Below, in pieces: positions 26,940 to 37,039 of a stretch of 64,000 bases of DNA (position 1 is its first letter; every line of letters begins with the position of its first letter). The translations under genes were made by a program, and so were the position numbers. A model generated the notes under the pieces. That model ran no database searches. It saw only the letters and a list, made by a program, of their open reading frames with translations, and had not been told where the DNA came from. The stretch lies in NCBI RefSeq assembly GCF_900106755.1, contig NZ_FNNN01000004.1, positions 124,001 to 188,000 of the forward strand, written 5' to 3'. Source of the stretch: Bacteroides faecis MAJ27 (GTDB taxonomy: Bacteria > Bacteroidota > Bacteroidia > Bacteroidales > Bacteroidaceae).

Positions 26940-29900
26940 TTAAAAAGAAACTTTAATATCAAATCCATAGGTTGCGGAAGGCAGGTTGAAACCACGTTCG
27001 AAACCTTGTGCATTTCCTGTCGTACTTGTTGCCTGCGGGTCCAGTCCGTGCGGTGTATTGGCAAACAAGGTAGCAATGTTTCGTCCGACAGCCGCCACAC
27101 GGAAAGTCTGGAACGGAGTCTTTCTCAGCCATTTTTTCGGTAAATCGTAGCTGACAGTGATTTCACGCAACTTCACATAAGAAGCATCATAGATGAAACG
27201 GGAAATATCACGGGAGGTATAGTGCATCCAATAGCGTTCGGGAGTACAATAACCCAATACCTGTTGTCCTGCCAGACCTTCTACGTCTTCGTCATAACGA
27301 CAATTAGGAAGAACTACCCCTTTAGGACGTCCCCAGTCAGGATAAACCTGTCCGTTCGCAGTCGGTGTGTTAGCGTTTTGAGGACGCATGAAGCCATAGC
27401 GTTCTTCGTCCGATTCACCCAAAATCTTTCTGGAGAAGAAATCCGCGTCACGACCTTCCAATGATTTAACGGATTGTCCGTCTACAGAACTCTGGATCGA
27501 TGTCTGAGAGAAGAACTTACCACCTTTCTGGAAGTCGAACATGACAGAGAAGGAGAAATTGCCCAAACGGAACACGTTATTCCAGCCACCTCGCCAATCA
27601 GCTTGTACACAGCCTAAATATTCATAGTCCTGTCCTTCTTTCGGAGAACCGTCGAGCTGGCAAAGGATGTATCCTTCGGCATCACGCTTAAATGTCTTCG
27701 CATAGATAGCGCCATAAGGCTTGCCTACTTCCGCATAAGATTTCACGTTGTACACACCGCTGCCAATCTGTATCTTATCGATACCTTCGGGCAATGACTC
27801 TACCATGGAATTATTCTTTGACCAGTTGAAAATGGTTTTCCACTCGAAGTTCTTTACCTTCACCGGTACACCGCTCACGGAGATTTCCCAACCTTTGTTG
27901 GATATTTTACCGGAGTTGATAATGACACGCTGGTAATTGGACAAATAAGAAAGTTCTGACTCCACAATCTGATCACGAGTGTACTTGTCATAGTAAGTAA
28001 CATCTGCCGTCAGACGTCCGTCCAGTAAACGAACCTCCGCACCGATTTCCTTCGAAATAGTTGTTTCCGGTTTCAAGTTCGGATTTTTACGTACAGCGTC
28101 ACCTTGGAACCACGCCATGTCATTACGGAACAGACCACCATAACTGTAGCTGTTAATCAAGCGGTCGAAACCGGCATCATTACCTACACGGGCAATCGAT
28201 CCACGCAACTTGGCAAATGACAAAGTCTTGCTCTTCAGTTTGGGGAAGATTTCCGTTAATACAGCACTGGCACTACCGGAAGCATAGAAGTAAGAATTAT
28301 TAGCTTTCGGCAAAGAACTTGACCAGTCGTTACGGAAAGTTCCATCGAGAAACAAACCATGATATCCCAAAGACAACATACCGAATACGGACTGTTTCTC
28401 TTTTGCATTCACACTTTCCGTTCCACTCAACATAGAAGCATTGTTGGACAATGACTTCACATCCGGAGCTGCCAATTGAGAAACCTGACTCCTGAGCTTG
28501 TACCAGTCATTCTTCTGCATAGAAGTACCCAGATTGGCGCTGAGGCTGATCTTCTTGATATTGCGGTTGTAAGAAATTACCCCTTCATAGTTGTAGTTGT
28601 TGGAGGCTTCACGGAACGTTTCGTACTGTCCGTCAATATCCCACATGGTATAGTAATTATCAAACTTCCAGCCATTCTTGTTTGCCTTTTCCACACTGGC
28701 ACGCAAACGAATATTCATCCCCTGAATCGGTTTGATATTAAGAGTCAGGTTACCACGGAAGTTATTGCGGCCATCCCCATTGCTGATTTCGTTCAGCAAC
28801 CAATAAGGATTGTAGAATCCGTTACCTCGGGTAAAGGCTTCACCTGACTCGCGCTTCCACGGCAGTAATTCCTCCATGACGACGTCACGTGGCATATTCA
28901 TGATAGCACGCATCGGGTTACGGTTACTGTCACCTTTATAATCACGGTTATCGGCAGTTTCCAACTGATAGTTAACGGAGATTTCACTGGACAGCCATTT
29001 AGCCAAATCCATATTCACACGCAGGTCAAATGTGTGACGCTTCATGTTATCAAAGTTCTTCAGCATTCCGTCGTAGTCGATACCCGTATAGTTGAAACGG
29101 ATACCTGCCCCATTGAACACCTTATTGACTGAAACACTATGAGTCATGGCTACACCCATTTCGTACATATCCGTAATACCGTCTTTATTAGGTACATAAG
29201 AGCGTATCTGATTATTACGTCCCACCAGATCAAAGCCTAACATCGGCAGCCCCCATGAGCGTTGATTCGGATTCGCCCAGTTAAATACAAAAATACCATA
29301 AGGCAGACTAGGGTCATAAGCATAGCCGTTCTTCGAGTTGGAACCATAATAGTTGAATCCGTCACCCACACCGACAGCCGGAAGACTGGCCGAACCGTAA
29401 ACATTCTGATAAGCCGGGAATTCACGCAGGAAAGTAAACTGCATGTTGTAGCCATAAGAAACACCGAGTCCGGATTTCTTCGTAGCCTTACGGGTAGTGA
29501 TCAGAATAACACCATTGGCAGCATCTGATCCATACAAAGCAGCTGCATTGGCGCCTTTCAACACTTCTATCGATTCAATATCGTCCGGGCTGATTGCTGA
29601 CGCAGGGTTACCATAGTCCAAATCCCCGTCTTCACCCATCGGATTCATGATGGGCACACCATCAATTACGTACAGCGGCTGATTGTTTCCCGTCAAAGAG
29701 TTATTACCACGAATTTCCACACGAGTAGAAGACAACGGACCGCCATTCGAAATAAAGTTGACACCCGAAACCTTACCACTCAAACTATTCAACAAGTTCG
29801 GGTCACGTGTATCCAACAGAGATTCCGTGTCAATGGACTGACGGGCATATCCCAATGATTTCGACTCACGGCTGATACCCAATGCTGTCACAACGACGTC

Positions 29901-30245
29901 CTTCAGTTCTTTGACATCTTCCCTCAGAACAATGCGCAACAGGTCATTGTTTTTCAAGGTAGCCAGTCTGACGGTCTGCACGGCATAGCCTATGAATCTT
30001 ACATTCAATATGGCGTCTTTCGGTACATTGTTTAAGGTAAATTGCCCTTCCATATTTGTCGCAGTAGCTAAACTTTGGTTTCCAACCACCGTAATATTAG
30101 CACCTGGAAGTGGATCACCAAACTCGTCGACAACGACTCCAGTGACCTTTCGGTTTTGCGCCGAAAGCGAAAATGCAAAGAATGTGAGCAATACCATCAG
30201 GCATGTCCCTATCCTCCAGCTTCTTTTCAGATAAAGTTTCTCCAT
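26940..30245 (-). CDS. SusC-family TonB-dependent transporter (SusC-2)
   Basis: 1101 aa. A signal peptide ending SLSAQN is followed by a carboxypeptidase-regulatory-like domain (KVTGVVVDEFGDPLPGANI), the TonB box region (KDVVVTALGISRES), a plug with LYVIDGVP and AALYGSDAANGVI, and a barrel ending in DIKVSF. No STN domain. Transport of oligosaccharides across the outer membrane with SusD-2 is expected. It is the second gene of a five-gene operon whose first gene is the DUF5010-like lipoprotein, a less usual order since susC commonly comes first. Confidence 0.94.
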   Translation of the reverse strand: MEKLYLKRSWRIGTCLMVLLTFFAFSLSAQNRKVTGVVVDEFGDPLPGANITVVGNQSLATATNMEGQFTLNNVPKDAILNVRFIGYAVQTVRLATLKNNDLLRIVLREDVKELKDVVVTALGISRESKSLGYARQSIDTESLLDTRDPNLLNSLSGKVSGVNFISNGGPLSSTRVEIRGNNSLTGNNQPLYVIDGVPIMNPMGEDGDLDYGNPASAISPDDIESIEVLKGANAAALYGSDAANGVILITTRKATKKSGLGVSYGYNMQFTFLREFPAYQNVYGSASLPAVGVGDGFNYYGSNSKNGYAYDPSLPYGIFVFNWANPNQRSWGLPMLGFDLVGRNNQIRSYVPNKDGITDMYEMGVAMTHSVSVNKVFNGAGIRFNYTGIDYDGMLKNFDNMKRHTFDLRVNMDLAKWLSSEISVNYQLETADNRDYKGDSNRNPMRAIMNMPRDVVMEELLPWKRESGEAFTRGNGFYNPYWLLNEISNGDGRNNFRGNLTLNIKPIQGMNIRLRASVEKANKNGWKFDNYYTMWDIDGQYETFREASNNYNYEGVISYNRNIKKISLSANLGTSMQKNDWYKLRSQVSQLAAPDVKSLSNNASMLSGTESVNAKEKQSVFGMLSLGYHGLFLDGTFRNDWSSSLPKANNSYFYASGSASAVLTEIFPKLKSKTLSFAKLRGSIARVGNDAGFDRLINSYSYGGLFRNDMAWFQGDAVRKNPNLKPETTISKEIGAEVRLLDGRLTADVTYYDKYTRDQIVESELSYLSNYQRVIINSGKISNKGWEISVSGVPVKVKNFEWKTIFNWSKNNSMVESLPEGIDKIQIGSGVYNVKSYAEVGKPYGAIYAKTFKRDAEGYILCQLDGSPKEGQDYEYLGCVQADWRGGWNNVFRLGNFSFSVMFDFQKGGKFFSQTSIQSSVDGQSVKSLEGRDADFFSRKILGESDEERYGFMRPQNANTPTANGQVYPDWGRPKGVVLPNCRYDEDVEGLAGQQVLGYCTPERYWMHYTSRDISRFIYDASYVKLREITVSYDLPKKWLRKTPFQTFRVAAVGRNIATLFANTPHGLDPQATSTTGNAQGFERGFNLPSATYGFDIKVSF

Positions 30246-30281
30246 ATTAGCTTAAGTTTACAATTAATAAATTAGTTATTT

Positions 30282-32018
30282 TCATTTTTCTACAGTTATT
30301 GTGAAGTAATTCAAATCAGGTTGACCAGCCACAATGTTCAGCAAAGTCCGCTGCCAACCGTTTACATCGCATTTCATAGTGAAAGCATCCACAGTGGTCC
30401 ATTCGCCTCCGGTAGCAGGAAGTTCTACGACAGGACCTTGTCTTCTCTGTGTACCTTCGCCAAAATCGAAACGAATCTTAGCATCTGCCTTGGCAGCATA
30501 ACACACCTTAATTGTCACGTTTCCGGCAGCATAAGGCAATTCTTTCCATTCCAGCCATTCACCGGGCTCTGTATGGGTAACATACCATTCGGTGTTCTTA
30601 TCCGAAGCCACATTAGCCACCTTTGCAACATCCAGATCTCCGGTACGGTATTGATTACCACTATTGTTTTTAGAGATATCAAAGAATTTATCACAAGCTT
30701 CCATCTCTATCCGCAATGATTCGGGCCATGCCTTGTTACTGCTGTATTTACGCAGAATATTCAGACGTTGGTTAGGAAAATCATAGAAAGTGTTATCAGT
30801 GCTTCTCCAATAAGATGCGTTTTCGGCCATATCAGTAAAACCTTCCAGGAAAACCAGATCAGTATTCTTCGCAACCATATCATCCAAAGCGTCAGTCAAA
30901 CGCTTTCCATGATCAGCATCGAAGAACATCCGGGTTCCCGATTTATCATTGGTATAGAAAGCCGGTACAGCCACTCCTACTGTTTTCCCATTAAAACTAC
31001 GTACGGTCCAGGAACTGCGGTTAGCAGCATGTTCAGCAGCAATGAACCAATCGTTCAGCGACTCTACTACTGATTCGTTCACCTCTTTGTCCCGGTCTTG
31101 GAAAGCCCTGTCGGCACAAATAAAAAGGTCTTCGCCGTAAGCAGTCTTGAAGTCAGCATGAATCTTGTCCAGGATGGCTTTTAGTTTACCCTTGCAATCT
31201 ATTTTCTTGTTGCCTAATGCGGCATAGTCTACATTAAGGAAACCGTTGATACTCCACAGGAACAGTACAGGCTTGCCATCGATACGAAGAAGATACTTGT
31301 TATTGGCTTTATTCTCGCCATAAAAGTGATCGAAAGCCAATTTTATATTGTAATCCCATATATACTTATATATATCGTCCAAGTTGTCTAACGGATACAT
31401 GACCTCTTCATCCGTCAGCCCCTTATTTTGCTGAGTCTCGGCACTGATGACTGTAGCGTAAGTCTGATACAAGTCAAAATTACGGGCGGCAGCCCAGGAA
31501 GCCGGACAGTCATCGAAGATGGCAATCTTCAGACTTTCTTCATTCCGGCGTTGTAAAGCAGCGATGAATTCCTTTATATGAACAGGGTCACCATGATCTC
31601 TTTCATAAGCAGGGTCGGTATCTGCCTTCGGTAAACGTCCACGGCAGTTGGGAGCTACATAATCCAACCCACTATACACCATCTCTTCCACCAGGTTATC
31701 CCACCACTCTGCTTCCGTAGCACCAAAAGCCTTCACTTCGAAAAGCGGCTTATTATAAAAGGTAGTAGAATTTGTCCCGCCGCTGGCAGCATCCTCCCCA
31801 TTCCGAAGGTTCTTCTGGAAACTGAACAATGCCCCCATCAAAAAATCATGTTCAGGAATGTTACTCTCTACCGCAGGAGCAGGGAGTATGAACGTCCCTT
31901 CTGTCGGTGGCACCGGGTCCGGATTAATATCGGGAACAATATTATTGTCCTCATCAGAACAGCTAACAATCATGGAAGCTAAAACAAGCCCCATCGTGAT
32001 TTTCAAATAATTCTTCAC
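30282..32018 (-). CDS. DUF5010-like lipoprotein with C-terminal carbohydrate-binding-like domain
   Basis: 578 aa. Lipobox IVSC (about Cys20) and a Pro/Asp-rich spacer are followed by a TIM-barrel region (about 50-400) related in layout to GH71/GH99-like proteins: IAIFDDCPASW, KPVLFLWSING, and a late VFLEGFTDMAENASYW. The last ~130 residues form a beta-sandwich like CBM6/35 modules (TEPGEWLEWKELPY, VTIKVCYAA). It is the promoter-proximal gene downstream of box promoter P3. The function is unknown; a surface endo-enzyme or glycan-binding protein fits the context. Confidence 0.68.
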   Translation of the reverse strand: MKNYLKITMGLVLASMIVSCSDEDNNIVPDINPDPVPPTEGTFILPAPAVESNIPEHDFLMGALFSFQKNLRNGEDAASGGTNSTTFYNKPLFEVKAFGATEAEWWDNLVEEMVYSGLDYVAPNCRGRLPKADTDPAYERDHGDPVHIKEFIAALQRRNEESLKIAIFDDCPASWAAARNFDLYQTYATVISAETQQNKGLTDEEVMYPLDNLDDIYKYIWDYNIKLAFDHFYGENKANNKYLLRIDGKPVLFLWSINGFLNVDYAALGNKKIDCKGKLKAILDKIHADFKTAYGEDLFICADRAFQDRDKEVNESVVESLNDWFIAAEHAANRSSWTVRSFNGKTVGVAVPAFYTNDKSGTRMFFDADHGKRLTDALDDMVAKNTDLVFLEGFTDMAENASYWRSTDNTFYDFPNQRLNILRKYSSNKAWPESLRIEMEACDKFFDISKNNSGNQYRTGDLDVAKVANVASDKNTEWYVTHTEPGEWLEWKELPYAAGNVTIKVCYAAKADAKIRFDFGEGTQRRQGPVVELPATGGEWTTVDAFTMKCDVNGWQRTLLNIVAGQPDLNYFTITVEK

Positions 32019-32141
32019 GGTCTCTTTTTTTAATTATACATTTCTTGTTTGTTACACCTCGAAAACACCCTTTTTATTCATTATTTAAGAAAGCGTCGAC
32101 TGAACAAACTTAATATTTAAGGTTATTTTTGAGTTCTGATG

Positions 32142-32211
32142 CAAAGTAACAGGAGACGGCTTAAGTTTTTTTATAAAATACGATTAAACTCAGATTAATT
32201 TCTAATTAATT
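32142..32211 (-). promoter_or_regulatory. TTAA-box promoter P3 (susCD-2 operon)
   Basis: AATTAATT (complement of 32204-32211) starts 62 bp before TTACTTTG (complement of 32142-32149). TTAA boxes fall 11 bp apart, exactly as at P1. The predicted leader to the DUF5010-like start is about 120 nt. Between P3 and P4 (32212-32690) no gene is visible. An isolated TTACTTTG at the complement of 32421-32428 lacks phased boxes. Confidence 0.75.
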
Positions 32212-32691
32212 TTAAAACTAATACTATTTTCTTTTAATTTTCCGCAAACTTGGGCATTAATTTCTATAAAAGGGGGAAGTTTATATTTTGTGATATGCGA
32301 TACATACCCTGTTTCTTCATCTAAATGAGTAGTTACTTCCTGCAAAAGAAGCAAATTTCAAGTAAAGAGGTTAAAAAGGTAAATAAGGCAACTATTATCT
32401 CTTATATCGGTCGGGGTTGCCAAAGTAATGCCCCAACCAACCCATACAAGGATATACAAACATAACACAAATTAAGAGATATCCAATTATTAACCTGACT
32501 GATTATATAAAAAATGTATTCCAGTATTATGATTGCGACATTCACTACTGATTTTCAAAAATGCTTCTTACGATACCATCTTTCAATTGTACGTTTCCTT
32601 CACTCTATATATAATAAGGTGTAACGAGATTATTTATAACCGGGAGATAAGATTTATATCCCCTGAACCCACTTATTTGCTTAAATTCCAC

Positions 32692-32761
32692 ATTTAAGGG
32701 ATATTTAATAAGCAATTAAGCGAAAATTAAGCTTTCACTTAACTTCCTGTCTTTATATTTG
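32692..32761 (+). promoter_or_regulatory. TTAA-box promoter P4 (rightward GH2)
   Basis: TATATTTG at 32754-32761 is the -7 element. TTAA boxes lie at 32694, 32705 and 32716, the same 60, 49 and 38 bp upstream as at P1-P3. A fourth box in phase is at 32727. The leader to the ATG at 32853 is about 85 nt. Confidence 0.75.
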
Positions 32762-32852
32762 CCACACCATTTTATCGCTCTCAAACCGTGAATTACAGTC
32801 TGTCAAATCATAAACTGAAATACAATGAACTTTTAAACTACAGAATAATATC

Positions 32853-35800
32853 ATGAATCAAATTAGCAAAGTATTTTTAGCTTGCGCCTGCAGCCTGTCC
32901 GGCTTGGTGACACAAGCCCAAGATCACACCGTATGGAGCAATGATTTCTCCAATGACTCCCAACCACTGAATATTGTGGGACGTGGCGCCTGTCGGGTTA
33001 ACGACGGAGTATTACATTCGCGCAGTGCTTATGCCCTCTTCGGTAATCCCGAATGGAAAGATTATAGCTTGTCTTTCAAGGCACGTGCCCCGAAAGACGC
33101 CGAACAAGTACAGATATGGGCAGGGTTCCGTACACACAACCGTTTTGACCGCTATGTGGTGGGTATCAAAGGCGGACTGCAAGACGATATCTATTTGATG
33201 CGTACCGGATATATGGGTACAGACGAATTCTTAGGCGTTCGCCCACTTGGCTTTCATCCCGTGCCGGGAGAATGGTACAAAGTGAAAGTAGAAGTATGTG
33301 GAAACCGTATCCGGGTTTTTGTAAACGACGAAAAACTTCCTCACATCGATTTGGAGGACAAAAACAGTAATCTCTCTCCTACCGGTGAAGTTGCATTGGG
33401 TGGCGGATGGATAGACACGGAATTTGATGATCTCACTGTCATACCATTAGCAGAAGATGCTCTAAAAGGCGTTAAGGTACAAGAGTACCGCATAGCACTC
33501 TCAACACAGGAAAAGGAGGAAAAACGCCGCAAGGAACGAGCACAATACACTGCCGTCAAACTGGATAAACTGACTGACAACCGGACAGAGTTATCATTGG
33601 ACGGAAACTGGCTCTTCATGCCTGAATACCAACTGAACGATAAAGCTAAGGCAATCTCCATGCAGACGGATGACAACGACTGGCATCTGATGTCTGTCCC
33701 TGCTTTCTGGAATCCTATCCGCATCTGGCTACATGGCGAAACGATGCCATCGCCTACCGGCCCGCAACATAAAGGGGTATCAGATACCTACTACCAGCAA
33801 GAAACCGACCGTTGCGAGAACTATACTTTCAACTATCGCAAGACTGGTGCTGCCTGGTATCGTCAATGGCTGGAACTACCGGCTGACGTGAAAGGGAAAC
33901 AACTGACCCTCTCATTTGACGCTGTATCAAAAATGGCGGAAGTTTACATCAACGGTGAACCGGCTGGTTCGAACATTGGTATGTTCGGTGATTTCCAGAT
34001 AGATGCCACCCGATTTCTACACCCGGGCCGCAATCTGATTGCTGTGAAAGTGACACGTGACATCAACGGGAAAGTTGCGCAAACCAGTGATGCCATGGAA
34101 AACTACTATTCATCGGTGCGCAAGGAAGTGGAAGACAACCAAAACGACCAACAAGCCAACAAAGCCGTATTAACCGATATTCCTCACGGATTTTATGGTG
34201 ACAACCCTGCCGGTATATGGCAGCCTGTCAAACTCGTAGTCAGCAATCCGCTTAAAGTAGAAGATATTTTCATCAAACCGGCTTTGGACGGTGCATCCAT
34301 AGACGTCACCATAAAAAACTATGCTCCTAAAAAGAGAAACTTCGACATCCGTGTAGACATCATAGACAAACACACCGGAGAAACACTCTACGGTGCCCCC
34401 GTACGTAGCAAACTCTCGTTAGCGACAAGTACACAAGAAACATTTACCTGTGATATTAAAGGGCTGAAACCCAAACTCTGGGAACCTGCCAGCCCTAATC
34501 TTTATGACTTTCGCGTAAGCCTCACGGAAGGAAAAAATAAAGTGACGGACTGTATCACCGTAACTTCCGGCTTCCGTACTTTTGAAAGCAAAGACGGATT
34601 CCTGTACCTGAATGGCCGCAAACACTGGCTACGCGGAGGCAATCACATTCCTTTCGCTCTCTGTCCCAATGATTCTCTTCTGGCAGACAAATTTATGAAA
34701 CTGATGAAGGAAGGTAATGTACAGTCTACCCGAACACATACCACTCCTTGGAACGAACTCTGGGTATCGGCAGCAGACCGCAATGGCATCTCGATCAGCT
34801 TTGAGGGTACTTGGTCATGGCTCATGATACACTCTACCCCGATACCGGACAAGGGCGTGCTTGATCTTTGGAGCAGTGAATGGCTGCGGGTGATGAAAAA
34901 ATACCGGAATCATCCTTCTGTATTCTTCTGGACAGTCAACAATGAGATGAAATTCTACGACTTGGATGCCGATACGGAACGTGCCAAAGAGAAATTCCGC
35001 ATTGTATCCGATGTAGTGAAGAATATGAGAAAGACCGATCCTACACGCCCTGTATGCTTCGACTCCAACTATCTTCACAACAAAGCCAGCAAACGGTTCG
35101 GCGAAGATTTTCTAAAAACAGTTGATGACGGAGATATTGATGACAACCATGCTTATTATAATTGGTACGACTATTCGGTATTCCGCTTCTTCAACGGAGA
35201 ATTTCAGAAACAATTCAAAACACCCGGACGTCCTTTGATCAGTCAGGAGATGAGTACGGGTTATCCGAATGCCGAAACCGGTCACCCTACCCGTTCCTAT
35301 CAGCTGATTCATCAGAATCCTTATTCATTAATCGGATACGAAGCTTATGACTGGGCCGATCCCAAAGGTTTTCTGAATACACAATCGTTCATCACGGGAG
35401 AGTTGGCCGAAACGCTCCGTCGTACCAACGAACAGGCTTCGGGTATCATGCACTTTGCCTATATGACTTGGTTTCGCCAATGCTATGACTACCGTCATAT
35501 TCAACCGTATCCCACATACTACGCTATGCAGCGTGCTATGCAACCTGTACTTGTCAGTGCGGAATTATGGGGACGTAACCTTTATGCAGGTGAGAAATTG
35601 CATACACGTATTTATGTAGTAAATGACAACGAAGAAGGACGTGACCTGAAACCAATGTCATTAATCTGGAGTATTGTAGACGAAACGGATAAAGTACTGG
35701 CATCCGGTACAGAACAATTCCCGGCTGTGGAATACTATGGCCGTAAATATATTGAGCCAAACATTCACATGCCTTCCAATCTACCTGCCGACAAAGTAAA

Positions 35801-36548
35801 TGCAAAACTGAAACTCACACTTACAGAAAACGGCGTGACTTTATCAAAAAATGAATATGGATTACTATTGGCACGCAAGGAATGGAACATCGGTCAGGTA
35901 GCCGAAAACAAAAAAATCCTTCTACTGGATAAAGACAATATGAAAGCCACCCTTGACTTCCTGAACATCGCTTGCCAGACAGTACCGTCCATCAAGGAAC
36001 TCCTGAACAGCAAGCAGAAAGCGAATCTCTGCATCCTATCGGGACTGAAAGAATGTACGGATGAAGAAGCAAAATTGCTACGTGAATATCAGGCTAAAGG
36101 CGGTCGCCTGCTCCTTCTGAACAGCAAAGAGGCTGCACAAAAAATCTATCCTGAATACATCACCGGATGGATCATTCCCACGGAAGGAGACATTGTGGTG
36201 ATGGAACATGACGATGCCTCTGTATTCGACGGAATCGGTGTACTGGAATTACGCTATTTCAATAATAACAAGCGTGAAATTCCACTAGCCTGCACTGCCA
36301 CCTTGAAAGCTGTCCGCCACGAAAATGTGAAGGAACTTGCTGCCCAGATGAAGATTCACGCATACATCGACGGCGGTAAACCGGAAGAACGTATAGCACG
36401 TATCGAGTCTATGCGTGGATTGACATTACTGCAAATAGCCGACAATAAAGGAAAATCTCTTGTTTCGACACTCTGCACGGAAAAAGCAACGACTGATCCG
36501 ATAGCAGGAAAATTGTTGGCAAACATGGTGAACGAATTATTGAAATAG
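32853..36548 (+). CDS. Glycoside hydrolase family 2 with N-terminal DUF1080/LamG-like domain
   Basis: 1231 aa secreted protein (signal peptide to VTQAQ). About residues 25-205 form a jelly-roll like DUF1080/LamG modules (VQIWAGFRTHNRFDRYVVGI, EVALGGGWIDTEFDDLTV), joined by a charged helix. The GH2 body follows: sugar-binding domain (about 245-425), Ig-like domain, TIM barrel with acid/base WTVNNEM (E698) and likely nucleophile LISQEM (E799), and a C-terminal GATase-like domain (about 1030-1150). Monocistronic, with its own box promoter and terminator. Specificity is not predictable; a module of this kind in front of GH2 suggests attachment to polymeric substrate. Confidence 0.86.
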   Translation: MNQISKVFLACACSLSGLVTQAQDHTVWSNDFSNDSQPLNIVGRGACRVNDGVLHSRSAYALFGNPEWKDYSLSFKARAPKDAEQVQIWAGFRTHNRFDRYVVGIKGGLQDDIYLMRTGYMGTDEFLGVRPLGFHPVPGEWYKVKVEVCGNRIRVFVNDEKLPHIDLEDKNSNLSPTGEVALGGGWIDTEFDDLTVIPLAEDALKGVKVQEYRIALSTQEKEEKRRKERAQYTAVKLDKLTDNRTELSLDGNWLFMPEYQLNDKAKAISMQTDDNDWHLMSVPAFWNPIRIWLHGETMPSPTGPQHKGVSDTYYQQETDRCENYTFNYRKTGAAWYRQWLELPADVKGKQLTLSFDAVSKMAEVYINGEPAGSNIGMFGDFQIDATRFLHPGRNLIAVKVTRDINGKVAQTSDAMENYYSSVRKEVEDNQNDQQANKAVLTDIPHGFYGDNPAGIWQPVKLVVSNPLKVEDIFIKPALDGASIDVTIKNYAPKKRNFDIRVDIIDKHTGETLYGAPVRSKLSLATSTQETFTCDIKGLKPKLWEPASPNLYDFRVSLTEGKNKVTDCITVTSGFRTFESKDGFLYLNGRKHWLRGGNHIPFALCPNDSLLADKFMKLMKEGNVQSTRTHTTPWNELWVSAADRNGISISFEGTWSWLMIHSTPIPDKGVLDLWSSEWLRVMKKYRNHPSVFFWTVNNEMKFYDLDADTERAKEKFRIVSDVVKNMRKTDPTRPVCFDSNYLHNKASKRFGEDFLKTVDDGDIDDNHAYYNWYDYSVFRFFNGEFQKQFKTPGRPLISQEMSTGYPNAETGHPTRSYQLIHQNPYSLIGYEAYDWADPKGFLNTQSFITGELAETLRRTNEQASGIMHFAYMTWFRQCYDYRHIQPYPTYYAMQRAMQPVLVSAELWGRNLYAGEKLHTRIYVVNDNEEGRDLKPMSLIWSIVDETDKVLASGTEQFPAVEYYGRKYIEPNIHMPSNLPADKVNAKLKLTLTENGVTLSKNEYGLLLARKEWNIGQVAENKKILLLDKDNMKATLDFLNIACQTVPSIKELLNSKQKANLCILSGLKECTDEEAKLLREYQAKGGRLLLLNSKEAAQKIYPEYITGWIIPTEGDIVVMEHDDASVFDGIGVLELRYFNNNKREIPLACTATLKAVRHENVKELAAQMKIHAYIDGGKPEERIARIESMRGLTLLQIADNKGKSLVSTLCTEKATTDPIAGKLLANMVNELLK

Positions 36549-36601
36549 GTATGTAATTGATATATTAGAATGGATCTTCCATTCGTTCTATTAAATTCCC
36601 C

Positions 36602-36648
36602 AAAGAAGGCAGCTAGCTTACAATAAGTTAGTTGCCTTCTTTTTTTAT
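36602..36648 (+). terminator. Rho-independent terminator of the rightward GH2
   Basis: AAAGAAGGCAGCTAGCTTA (36602-36620) pairs with 36624-36642, with two G-U wobbles in RNA, then a T-run. It sits 54 bp after the GH2 stop. Between here and 36849 I see no gene. Confidence 0.85.
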
Positions 36649-36849
36649 TCCGGGTGTAAACAGTAGCAGAAGATTGCCACTCCTTTCTTTTGGATTTTCT
36701 TTCCATTATAACAGTGTAATCAATTGCATAAACTTATGTAGTCGGGCTTCTTTTCCTTAACGATGGAGTAGATATGGCATACTTCTATTTTGACCGTCAA
36801 ACCTTACTTTAGCAAAACTCTAAATTGTTAGCTGACAAAACAAGATAAA

Positions 36850-36897
36850 CAAAAAATGAAGAGCAAATTCCACTGGAAAGTGAAATCTACTCTTCAT
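36850..36897 (-). terminator. Rho-independent terminator of the 56102-37040 enzyme run
   Basis: On the minus strand ATGAAGAG (complement of 36890-36897) pairs with CTCTTCAT (complement of 36856-36863). The loop contains an additional TTCCA/TGGAA pair, and six T follow the stem. It lies about 140 bp past the GH95 stop; 36898-37039 holds nothing else visible. Confidence 0.8.
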
Positions 36898-37039
36898 GAT
36901 GTATCAAAGCGGAAGATTTATCCAATAACCGTCAACAGATATTTATTGGTTCACCCATAGCATATTCCAATGAATCTTTATGCCAACCTCAGCCGTTTCA
37001 CAGCCGTTATTAAGTTATGAAAGACTTATAAAAGAAATA

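Noticed and set aside
32421..32428. A fifth TTACTTTG octamer on the minus strand
   Set aside because: TTAA tetramers upstream lie at other distances and are not 11 bp apart, and the next gene in that direction already has P3.
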